From the NCBI GenBank assembly GCA_963695415.1, contig CAVOGL010000001.1:248001-312000 (forward strand): a stretch of 64,000 bases of DNA, read 5' to 3'. The notes below the pieces were generated by a model. It was not told the origin of the DNA, made no database searches, and saw nothing but the letters and a program-made list of their open reading frames with translations. The stretch comes from CAVXWV01 sp963695415. Lineage in GTDB: Bacteria; Chloroflexota; Anaerolineae; Anaerolineales; UBA4823. Positions 44,051 to 52,271 of this stretch are shown here, piece after piece (within the stretch, counting starts at the first letter, position 1; each line of letters starts with the position of its first letter). The position numbers were made by a program, and so were the translations under genes.

Positions 44051-44734
44051 ATGAACGAAACAGACGACAAAATAACATTGGTGTGCGGGAAGGTGGAAGA
44101 GACCCCGCCGGAGGAACGCCGCCAGCGGCGCTACCGCTGCCGCTTTGTGCGCAGCGGCACGGCGCGGGCAGCCGGCAACCAGCCCGGCAGGCTGGAGATC
44201 GAAGCAGGGGCGCTGGAAGCCGCCTGCCGGGAGGGGCTGTTCGAGGGCAGGGCGGTGTTTGTCGACCACGCCGGTCCGGGCAGCTACCCATCCCTGAAGG
44301 ACCTGGCTGGCGTCACCGGGTCGGCGCATTTCAACCGGGCTGAAGGCTGCGTGGAGGGCAGCATCCGCCTGTACGACACCCCGCTGGCGGCAAACACCGG
44401 CGCGCTGCTCGACGCCCTGCTCGAGGACGGCGCCCCCTCTCCGGACGTGGGTCTGAGCATGGTGTTCTGGCCCGTTTATGCGCAAGAAGTTGAAAACAGC
44501 ACCCTGGTCGTCCAGGGCATCCGCCACGTGGAGAGCGTGGACCTGGTCTTCGAGCCGGCCGCGGACGGGAGGGTGTTGAGCAGACTGAGGACCGAGGACG
44601 GGAGACCGGGGGAAGGACCGGAGACCGAGGACGGAGGACGGGGGAAAGAAGAAGGACGCAGGACGGAAGACCGAGGACGGGTGAAAGGCAGTGGTGCAGT
44701 CCAAAATAAATCTATGCGAAAAGGAGATGAGCAT
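44051..44734 (+). CDS. Phage prohead protease, in-frame with capsid through a repeat linker
   Basis: An AAGGAGG site precedes ATG 44051. Residues about 1-175 read as a prohead protease: GRAVFVDHAGPGSYPSLKDL (catalytic His region), VEGSIRLYDTP, SPDVGLSMVFWPVYA (catalytic Ser), and IRHVESVDLVFEPAADGRVL, the last a family hallmark. After SRLRTEDGR a low-complexity stretch from GGACGGAGGACGGG-type DNA (44600-44690) replaces the usual stop. The frame then runs straight into the capsid gene, whose own ribosome site and ATG are at 44735. The protease processes capsid precursors during head maturation. Confidence 0.7.
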
Positions 44735-46178
44735 ATGACCGAAAAAATCGAGGAAAGACCGGCAGAAACAGAGCGGATGGGGGCAGCTCAGCCCGAAAGC
44801 GGCGCCGCTGAGACGCAGGCTCAGGGGTGGCTGGACGCCCTGGGCAGGAGCGCCGGCGCGGCGATGATCGCTGCCAGCGGACTGCCACGCGCCAGCTGCG
44901 AGCGGTTAGCGGCACGCAGCTTCCGCACGCCGCAGGAGGTGGAACAGGCGGTCGAAGCGGAGCGCGCCTACCTGGCAGCCCTGCAGGAAGACCGGGTGGT
45001 CAGCCTGGAGGGCGGCGCGCCGCGCGGCGCTTCCTGCAATGCCCGGGTGAGCGGGATGCGCTCCAGCCTGGACCAGCTTTCCTCCGCCCTGGACGCCCTG
45101 CTGGCGGGCAGGCGCCCGGCGGATGCGCAGCCGTTGAGCGGCATCCGCGAGCTCTACCACCTGCTCTCCGGCGACTACGAGATGACCGGCCTGTTCCACG
45201 CCGAGCGCGTCAGCCTGGCCAACGTGAACAGCACCACCATGGCCGGCCTGGTCGCCAACGCCCTGAACAAGCGCGTGGTCAACGAGTTCCAGCAGTACCC
45301 GCAGTGGTGGACGCCTGTCGTCCAGCGAGGAGGACTTCAGCACCCTGCAGGAGGTGAAGTGGATCACCCTGGGCGGCGTCGGCGAGCTGCCCACCGTGGC
45401 CGAAGGCGCCGCCTACACCGAGCTGACCTGGGACGACCAGACCGAGACGGCCAGCCTTCGTCAAGAAGGGCGGCTACCTGGGGCATCACCCTGGAGGCCA
45501 TCGACAAGGACGACACCGGCCGGCTGCGCGCCGCCCACGCGCCCTGGCGCAGGCCGCCTGGCTGACCCTGGCCAAGACGGTCAGCGCCATCTTCACCGCC
45601 AACAGCGGGGTCGGTCCAACGCTGAGCGACGGGCTGGCGCTCTTCCACGCCACCCACGCCAACCTGGGCACGACGGCGCCTTGATCGCTGAGCTCAGCTG
45701 GACGGCGGCGCGCCTGGCGATGCGCAAGCAGACCGAAGCTGAACAGCGGCGAGCGGCTGGGCGCCCTGACCGCGCCCAAGTACCTGCTCGTGCCGCCCGA
45801 CCTGGAGATCACCGCCCTGCAGGTGCTCGCCAGCCCGGAGGACTACACCTACGCCCTGTCGAACGGGGTCTCGGGCAGGTCGAACGTCTTCGCCGAGGGC
45901 GACGGGCACATGGCCCGCATGAGCTCGGCCCGCTCAGCGCGTCATCGTGGTCGACCTGTGGACCGACACCAACAACTGGGCGGCCGTCGCCGACCCGCAG
46001 CCTCTACCCGACCATCGGCATCGGCTACCGCTACGGCCGGACGCCGGAGATCTTCTCGGTGGCCTCGCCGACCGCCGGGCTGATGTTCACCAACGACACC
46101 ATGCCGGTCAAGGTGCGCTTCTTCTTCGCCGCCGGTCCGATGGACTACCGCGGGCTGTACAAGGCGAATGTGGCTTAG
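44735..46178 (+). pseudogene. Phage major capsid protein, at least six frameshifts
   Basis: Start ATG 44735 with AAGGAG 9 bp upstream. An N-terminal scaffold-like helix region (MTEKIEERPAETERM) comes before FHAERVSLANVNSTTMAGLV and NALNKRVVNEFQQYPQWWTP. Across shifts follow SEEDFSTLQEVKWITLGGVG, FVKKGGYLGITLEAIDKDD, LALFHATHANLGTTA, YLLVPPDLEITALQVLASPE, NVFAEGDGH, VVDLWTDTNNWAAVADP, LYPTIGIGYRYGRTPEIFSV and MPVKVRFFFAAGPMDYRGLY. This is the Mu/HK97-like capsid pattern. Frame breaks near 45322, 45455, 45484, 45540, 45683, 45742, 45935 and 46003. All pieces are coherent, so indels are recent or technical. Confidence 0.75.
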
Positions 46179-46184
46179 GGTTAA

Positions 46185-46500
46185 CCACGGATTTCACGGA
46201 TTTCACAGATTGGAAACCAACTATGGCACAGATTTACTGAACGCTGTCCAGTAAGGTTACTGACCTACGATCTTAATAACCACAGATTTCACAGATGTAC
46301 ACTGATTGGAAACCAACTATGGCACAGATTTACTGAACGCTGTCCAGTAAGGTTACTGACCTACGATCTTAATAACCACGGATTTCACAGATTTCACAGA
46401 TTGGAAACCAACTATGGCACAGATTTACTGAACGCTGTCCAGTAAGGTTACTGACCTACGATCTTAATAACCACGGATTTCACAGATTTCACAGATTATT
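46185..46500 (+). repeat. Three tandem repeats, period about 96 bp
   Basis: A unit with GGAAACCAACTATGGCACAG, CTGAACGCTGTCCAGTAAGG, TTACTGACCTACGATCTTAA and an AACCACGGATTTCACAGATT phrase starts at about 46211, 46307 and 46402. Copies are nearly identical. No gene in 46179-46590 apart from this array. Confidence 0.8.
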
Positions 46501-46590
46501 AAGAACTGGACAGGCAGTCGACGAGAGCGCAGGCAGCAAGTTATTGCAGAACTGCAGCCGTGTGCAACATTCGCAAAAGGAGAACAACAA

Positions 46591-46944
46591 ATGCAGAGGA
46601 TTTTTCAGCAGTCGTACCACATCCCGGGGACGCTGACGGCGAACATCACGCCGCGCTTCACCTCCCCGGCGAACTGCACGCTTTTACACGCCAGCGTGGT
46701 GGCGAGCAATGATTCGGACGCCACGATCAAGATCGGCAGCAGCAGCGACGATGACGCCTACCTGGCAGCCACGGTGGTCGGTGACTCGGGCGTGCCGATG
46801 GTGTACAGCCGCCAGGATTTCGTCGGCGAGCAGTACCCGCGCATCGGCTATGGTGAGGTGGTGGTGGTGACGATTGACTTCGATGGGTCGGCAGGCACGG
46901 CAGCCCAGAACGTGACCCTGGTGCTGACCTTCGCCGAAGGGTAG
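46591..46944 (+). CDS. Small phage structural protein (beta-rich)
   Basis: 117 aa after AAGGAG. Beta-strand-rich: YHIPGTLTANITPRFTSPAN, LHASVVASNDSDATIKIGSS, VVVVTIDFDGSAGTAAQNVT. No Cys cluster and no known motif. The composition and position after the capsid fit a decoration, head-fibre or tail-associated protein. Intact. Confidence 0.6.
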   Translation: MQRIFQQSYHIPGTLTANITPRFTSPANCTLLHASVVASNDSDATIKIGSSSDDDAYLAATVVGDSGVPMVYSRQDFVGEQYPRIGYGEVVVVTIDFDGSAGTAAQNVTLVLTFAEG

Positions 46945-47162
46945 CGGTTGGTGTGCGCTCCCGCGGGCTTTGCGGTGTTTGGGTTTCCCGCAGAGCCCAC
47001 GGGGGACGCGGCGATAACGGAAGAATAAATATCAACACATCCTGTGGGGACACGACGGCGAGGGACGGTTTCCCATCGAAAATGGCACAGTCGTGTCCCT
47101 CCCGCCGGGAGCCCATTCCCGATGGCGGCAAGGGCATTTTATATGAATTCGAGGAGGTTCGA

Positions 47163-47378
47163 GTGGATGCGTTATTAAAGGAAGCGGTGCGTCAGCTGGG
47201 GGTGGATGTGCCGGTGATGGGTTGGGAGGTGGAGGATGGGCGGGTGCGCCTGGTCCTTTACGGGGGTAAGGTGGTGGAGTGGGATATGCCGGTTCCAGCG
47301 CCTGCTGCCGGGGACGGAGAACCCGCCCCGGCGAAGCGCTCTAGAGCCGCGAAGAAACAAACCACTATGTCATCCTGA
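47163..47378 (+). CDS. 71-aa phage-associated protein
   Basis: GTG start at 47163 chosen because a GAGGAGG sequence ends 5 bp before it; the open frame extends further 5' without a site. DALLKEAVRQLGVDVPVMGW, RVRLVLYGGKVVEWDMP, then an Ala/Pro/Lys tail. No family. The gene lies in the structural part of the prophage and may assist head or tail assembly. Confidence 0.5.
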   Translation: MDALLKEAVRQLGVDVPVMGWEVEDGRVRLVLYGGKVVEWDMPVPAPAAGDGEPAPAKRSRAAKKQTTMSS

Positions 47379-47800
47379 GGTGTACTTACCGAAGGATCCC
47401 TGGTGCGTAGATGCGTTGGTGCCTGCATCGGCTGCAAGGGATCGATACCTCAGGGATCCCTCACTATCGTTCGGGATGACAAATCTATTTTTATCGCTCG
47501 GGATGACAGATTTGTTTATATCGTTAGGGATGACGGGTTTGTTATTTTTGTTCGGGATGACGGGTTTCTTGCGATGGTTCATTTCTTTATGTCATCCTGA
47601 GGTGCACTTACCGAAGGATCCCTGGAACGGTCATCCGTTGGTGCCTGCATCGGCTGCAAGGGATCGATACCTCAGGGATCCCTCACTGCCGTTCGGGATG
47701 ACAAATCTATTTTTATTGCTCGGGATGACAGGTTTGTTTATAGCGTTCGGGATGACGGGGTTGTTATTTTTGTTCGGGATGACGGGTGATTGTTATTTTT
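47369..47800 (+). repeat. Two-copy dispersed repeat (GTCATCCTGAGG..CGGGATGAC type)
   Basis: Copies at about 47369 and 47590 share TGTCATCCTGAGGTG(T/C)ACTT, ACCGAAGGATCCCTGG, ATCGGCTGCAAGGGATCGAT and ACCTCAGGGATCCCTCACT. Each is followed by several TCGGGATGACA phrases. Ends are complementary (TCATCC and GGATGA), so a cruciform can form. Minus- and plus-strand ORFs here are artefacts. Confidence 0.8.
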
Positions 47801-47920
47801 CGTTCTGGGATGGCGCGATTGCCTCTGGCTCAGGATCATGATGTTTTTATCGTTCGGGATGGCATGATTGCCTGGGCTAAGGGATCAAACCATCATCTAT
47901 ACCATTCTAAGGAGGAACAA

Positions 47921-48736
47921 ATGCCTTATCGAGTTCTGCCCGGCGGAGCGAGCTCCAGCCGGGTGTACCTGGTGGACGGCGGGGGGAACGGCGATTACCA
48001 ATCCATCCAGGCTGCGCTCAACGCCGCCCATGCCCAGTCCCCCAGCGCATCCAACCGCTGGCTGGTGCTGGTCGGACCGGGCAGCTACAGCGAAAGCCTG
48101 GTGCTGTACGACCATGTCGACCTGTCCGGCATGGCGCCGGGTCCGGCAGCGGTGATAACCGCGCCCGAAGGGTACAGCGCCATCAGCACCCCGGCATCGG
48201 CGTGGCTGAGCAACCTGCGCCTGTCAGGTGCCAGCGACCCGGTGCTGCTGCTGAACAGCGCCGGGATCGAGCTGCACCTGGACACGCTGGTGATCGACGA
48301 GAGCGATGTGGGCGTGGACGGCATCAAGGTCAGCGCTGCCTGCAGCCTGGTGATGCGCCACTGCGATATCCAGGCAGGCGGCGAAGCCCTGCGGGTTGGC
48401 GGCGGCAGCGTGGACGCCTACCACTCGCGCTTCTGCCACGCGCACAATGACAGCGGGGCGGGGACCGAATATGCCGTGCGCATCGACGGGGGTTCGCTGG
48501 TAATGCAGCACTGCGTGCTGGAAAACCTCTCCCCCGCCGGCGCCGGGGTCTACTTTTCAGCGGACCCGACCAGCGCGAAGCTGCTGCACTGCACGGTCCG
48601 CAAAGCCAGCGGCAGCTACGCCGTGCAGGCTGCAGTGAGCGCGCCCAGCGCGGCGGTGTACGGCTGCTGTCTGAACGCGGCGGTGGACCCCAATGTGGGG
48701 ACGGCGCTGGGCAATACGGTGGATGCGGGAATTTAG
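47921..48736 (+). CDS. Right-handed beta-helix protein, phage tail fibre or adhesin-like
   Basis: 271 aa from ATG 47921 (GGAGGAAC upstream). Pectate-lyase-like opening: VYLVDGGGNGDYQSIQAALN, WLVLVGPGSYSESLVLYDHV, then repeated short strands (LHLDTLVIDE, GIKVSAACSLVMRHCDIQAG, VMQHCVLENL, AKLLHCTVRKASG) with stacked polar residues. Such folds bind or cleave surface polysaccharides. No clear catalytic Asp set, so binding is more likely. In a phage context it would form a tail spike. Confidence 0.65.
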   Translation: MPYRVLPGGASSSRVYLVDGGGNGDYQSIQAALNAAHAQSPSASNRWLVLVGPGSYSESLVLYDHVDLSGMAPGPAAVITAPEGYSAISTPASAWLSNLRLSGASDPVLLLNSAGIELHLDTLVIDESDVGVDGIKVSAACSLVMRHCDIQAGGEALRVGGGSVDAYHSRFCHAHNDSGAGTEYAVRIDGGSLVMQHCVLENLSPAGAGVYFSADPTSAKLLHCTVRKASGSYAVQAAVSAPSAAVYGCCLNAAVDPNVGTALGNTVDAGI

Positions 48737-48757
48737 ACCGGGGATGGAGGACGATCG

Positions 48758-49051
48758 ATGGCGAAAGTGAATCATGGCAAAGAGAATTTCATCGGCGGAG
48801 GGATAAGGCAGCTGCACACAGGCAGCGGGAGTTTGGTGTCGCTGGTGGTCAGCAACCCTTCAGGCAGCGCCCAGGCAGTGACGGTGTACGATGGGTTAAC
48901 CGCAGCCGCGCCGGTGCTGCTGCGCCTGGCAGTGCCGGCAGGCTGCGCGCCGTTCGTGCTGGACCTCGGCTCGGGACACGGCTTGAAATTCACCGGCGGG
49001 CTGACCATCGACCCGGGCGCCTGCGACCTGCACGCCGCCACCATCGCATAA
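48758..49051 (+). CDS. Small phage structural protein (beta-rich, 97 aa)
   Basis: A GGAGG site lies 7 bp before ATG 48758. Sequence: GGGIRQLHTGSGSLVSLVVS, NPSGSAQAVTVYDGLTAAAP, KFTGGLTIDPGACDLHAATI, an immunoglobulin-like or jelly-roll beta pattern that resembles small fibre-tip or decoration proteins. No catalytic motif. It follows the beta-helix gene by 21 bp. Confidence 0.55.
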   Translation: MAKVNHGKENFIGGGIRQLHTGSGSLVSLVVSNPSGSAQAVTVYDGLTAAAPVLLRLAVPAGCAPFVLDLGSGHGLKFTGGLTIDPGACDLHAATIA

Positions 49052-49199
49052 GAAACAACCACGGATTACACAGATTTCACAGAAACAAAAATAAACTATA
49101 CCGACCTTTTTCAGTGGACCCATCCGTGTCATCCGTGAAATCCGTGGTTATTAAATAACAAAGGTTAAAATACATCAATCCATGCAAACAGGAGAGAAC

Positions 49200-49830
49200 A
49201 TGCAGAACCAGAATATCAAGAAGGGTGTGGACATCAGCTTCTACCAGAAAAACGTCAACTTCGAGGTGATGGCGAGCCGGGGCGTGGAACGGGTGTATAT
49301 CCGCGCGGCATACGGCACGCGCAAGGACATCCGCTTCGAGGAGAACTGGGGTAAAAGCCAGGGTGTCATCGCCGAGCGCGGGGTGTATATGTACTACCTG
49401 GCGAGCATCGATGCCGAAAAGCAGGCGCAGAACCTGTATGAGATCGTGTCTGCGGCGGGAGGCGAGATGCCAGACCAGCCGGTGGCGCTGGACCTGGAGT
49501 ACAACTCGATCGACGGCGCGGCGAACAACCCCGGGCGCTTCCGCGATTACGCCCTGCCGCGTGATGCGCTGCCTGGAGATGATCGGCGAATTGTTCAACC
49601 GGCGCCCGATCATCTACTCCAACCCATCCTTCATCAAGAGCAACCTCAAGCTGCCGGAATTTTCCAGCTACGGGCTGTGGATTGCCAATTACAGCGAGAT
49701 CGCGCCGCGCGTGCCGCTGCCCTGGGCGCCGGGTTTCCAGGTGGGCTGGCAGTACAACGTGCGCAACACAATGGGTAAGTGGTACGGGGTCGAATCCGCT
49801 TCCATCGACCTCGACCTCTGGTACAACTAG
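49200..49830 (+). CDS. GH25 lysozyme (muramidase), one frameshift
   Basis: Start ATG 49200 (AGGAGA 6 bp upstream; ATG 49182 lacks a site). KKGVDISFYQKNVNFEVMAS (catalytic-site Asp), RVYIRAAYGT, DQPVALDLEYNSIDG (Asp-Leu-Glu) and, after a one-base break near 49555, MRCLEMIGELFNRRPIIYSN, LKLPEFSSYGLWIANYSEIA, GWQYNV and IDLDLWYN, as in the GH25 family. It cleaves beta-1,4 bonds of peptidoglycan for lysis or entry. A small holin-like gene 11 kb upstream could be its partner. The rebuilt protein has about 210 aa, normal. Confidence 0.8.
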
Positions 49831-49981
49831 AAACATAACCACGGATTACACAGATTTCACAGATATTTATTTATATCCCGAGCAATCTGGTTCTACAAAT
49901 ATTTTTTAAACCCAAGACTACCAGTTTTACTTGTTTTTTCCGTGTCATCCGTGCAATCCGTGGTTCAATCTTTGGAGGAGT

Positions 49982-50650
49982 ATGACGACGAGGATGGATT
50001 TGAGGAACCTTTGCCGCAGGCGCCTGGGCGACCTGACGGCGCCCTACCACTGGTCGGACCTGCAGATCAACCAGTGGATCAACGATGCCATCGCCGATTT
50101 TGGGCAGCACTTCCCGCGCCAGATCAGCGCGGCGATCACCACCGCCGCCGACCAGCGCCAGTACGAGCTGCCTGCCGGTTTCCAGTCCGCCGTATCGGTG
50201 GAATACCCGCAGGGCGAAGAACCGCCAGTCTACCTGCAGCGGCTGGCATACAGCGCTTTTGAATTCTGGCAGCTGGGCGGGCGCTACGACATCGTGCGCC
50301 GCCGGGACGGCAGCAGCGTGGACGAGCTGTGGATCTCGGACGATCCGCTGGAGGGCGAGACCATCCAGCTGGAGTACCTGGCGGACCATGCCAGCCTGGA
50401 CGATGACGGCGACGCCTGCACCGTGCCCGACCGGCACCTGGAGCTGCTGGTGCTGTTCGTGCGCTGGGCGTCGCTTCAGGAACTGGCAGCGGAGGAAGCG
50501 CGCGACCCGGACCCGGCAACGCCGGCGATGAGCGTGCTGGACACGAATGCGATGCGGGCGGAGAGGGCTTACCGCGCCGCGGTGAAGGAAGCCCAGCGCG
50601 CAGCGAGCGAGAGCGCCCTGGTGGGTTGGGCGCACGAGAGAATTTATTAA
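49982..50650 (+). CDS. Phage head-tail adaptor-like protein
   Basis: 222 aa from ATG 49982 (218 from ATG 49994). The N-terminus LRNLCRRRLGDLTAPYHWSD, LQINQWINDAIADFGQHFPR resembles the helical N-terminal part of phage neck/adaptor proteins. The middle has an insert of beta-strands (YELPAGFQSAVSVEYPQGEE), and helices follow. The ribosome site GGAGGAG is only 1-4 bp from the first ATG, leaving the start open. It is the last phage gene seen; a 15-bp stem hairpin follows. Confidence 0.55.
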   Translation: MTTRMDLRNLCRRRLGDLTAPYHWSDLQINQWINDAIADFGQHFPRQISAAITTAADQRQYELPAGFQSAVSVEYPQGEEPPVYLQRLAYSAFEFWQLGGRYDIVRRRDGSSVDELWISDDPLEGETIQLEYLADHASLDDDGDACTVPDRHLELLVLFVRWASLQELAAEEARDPDPATPAMSVLDTNAMRAERAYRAAVKEAQRAASESALVGWAHERIY

Positions 50651-50724
50651 CTTATCTCCAAATCGATAAGCCAGCGTACCTGACCTGTCCAGTCTTCGGA
50701 TTGGGTGGTGCTTAGCCTTTGACA

Positions 50725-50758
50725 TGCTTCGCAGCAATCAAGAGATTGCTGCGAAGCA
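50725..50758 (+). terminator. 15-bp perfect hairpin, candidate bidirectional end of the prophage and a transporter gene
   Basis: TGCTTCGCAGCAATC and its complement GATTGCTGCGAAGCA flank AAGA. No T run follows in either direction, so a rho-independent role is uncertain; it might mark the prophage edge. It lies between the convergent ends of the adaptor gene and the transporter gene. Confidence 0.4.
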
Positions 50759-50810
50759 AAGTATCGATTTCCTCCTGGTGCGTTTGATAATTCCTTGGTT
50801 AACAGTGATT

Positions 50811-52230
50811 TCAATCCGCAAAATCCAGCCCCTGGGTTGCTTCTAGATCCACAAACTCGGGAGGCTGTGCGTGTTTATTCTCAATGGCAGCCTGGATTTC
50901 GAGCTCCCGGCGGTGATTGATCGGCAGGAGAATGAGCAACACTATTCCAACCAGCAGGATGATCGCCGGGATGATTCCGGTGCCAATGCGGATTGCCTGC
51001 ACCACTTCGGCAGTCTGGCTTTTGCTCTGTGCCGATGTATCCCGCCGCGCTGAGCAGCGTGCTCAAAATCAAGGGCTGAAGGCTGCCCGCTGGCGCCATC
51101 AAGACAGCCATGACGCCCCTGACCACGCCGGGCTGCCGTTTTCCGGTTTTTAGCTCGATGTGATCCACAACCAGCCCGCCCATTGGATTATTAATCGCCG
51201 AGGCAAAACCATAGCCCAGCATGATAACAACATAGGTCACGGTGGTAACCCAATAATTGATCGGCAGGGTCAGGACGGCATGCCCCACCACCGCAAGCAG
51301 AAGCCCCCGCCAGAGAGTATCTCTGGAGCCGAATTTCCTGACCATGATCACAATGAACGGGAAAATCGCCATCTGCGCCAATCCATTGATCAAATCCGGA
51401 AGCGTGGCCTTCAATCCAGAGACTTCCAGCACGTTGTCCATGTAGTAGATATAACCGGAGAAATAATTCCCCGTGGCAGCAGCTGATTAAGAAGAAAGAA
51501 GCCATAAAAATGGTAAATGTTTTATCTTTGAAAAGATCCTTCGAGAGGACAAACAACTCTTTGAGATTGCGGGTTGCCTGGATATTCTTATAAAATTCCC
51601 CATTTTCACGGATAAAGCGCGAGCCAATCCAGACCAATGCCATCCCCAGGAGGATCGCTCCTGAGAAAACGACGATCAGGTCCATGCGGCTGTATTCACC
51701 GGTGAGAAACCAGATGGGGATCATGCCTCCCAGGAATGTCGGTACCATGTTGATGTAGGTGGCGATGACCTGCACCTGCGTGCGTTCTTCCATGGAAATG
51801 AAGGTATTGACCGTAAATGCCATGAAACTGACCCCCAGGAGGGTTTGGGCACCCTCGTAGATCATCAAGAGGAGTCAAAAGATAGACTGCCGTGACGATC
51901 TCGTTCCATCCTGGGGAGGCAAACAAGATGGCGATGACCGAAAATCCGACGACTGGGATTGCCCAACGGATGAGGGGAAGATATTTGCCGCGCCCCGCCA
52001 GGAAAGGTCTCTTATCTGCCCAATAACCAATCATCGGATCATTGATGCCGTTCCAGATGCTGAAGATCAAAAAAGACCACGCCGTAAATTGCCGGGCTCA
52101 AACCTACCATATCGGTATAGAACTTCATGAATGAGCTGAAGACAATCACGGTGATCAAGGTGGCATCCGCCGGCCACCAGGTTCATGAGGATCTTCTTTT
52201 CAAAGTGTAGTAGTCGTGTTGTTCAGTCAT
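50811..52230 (-). pseudogene. GPH-family sugar:cation symporter, several frameshifts
   Basis: ATG 52230 with an AGGTGAT site. Pieces in several frames give MTEQHDYYTLK, DATLITVIVFSSFMKFYTDM, FLIFSIWNGINDPMIGYWAD (family motif), KYLPLIRWAIPVVGFSVIAI, MEERTQVQVIATYINMVPTF, DLIVVFSGAILLGMALVWIG, YYMDNVLEVSGLKATLPDLI, LTLPINYWVTTVTYVVIMLG and ELKTGKRQPGVVRGVMAVLM, ending at 50811. GPH proteins import sugars with Na+ or H+. At least five indels (near 52195, 52130, 51870, 51480, 51030). An intact relative is at 60631-61947. Confidence 0.75.
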
Positions 52231-52271
52231 GATGATCACCTGCCTTGCTCAATCTCTTGAAAGCGGATGGA

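Noticed and set aside
47370..47841. ORFs in both strands over the GTCATCCTGAGG repeats (up to 201 codons)
   Set aside because: They consist of repeat translation (RDDR..GMTGL types) and overlap each other on both strands.
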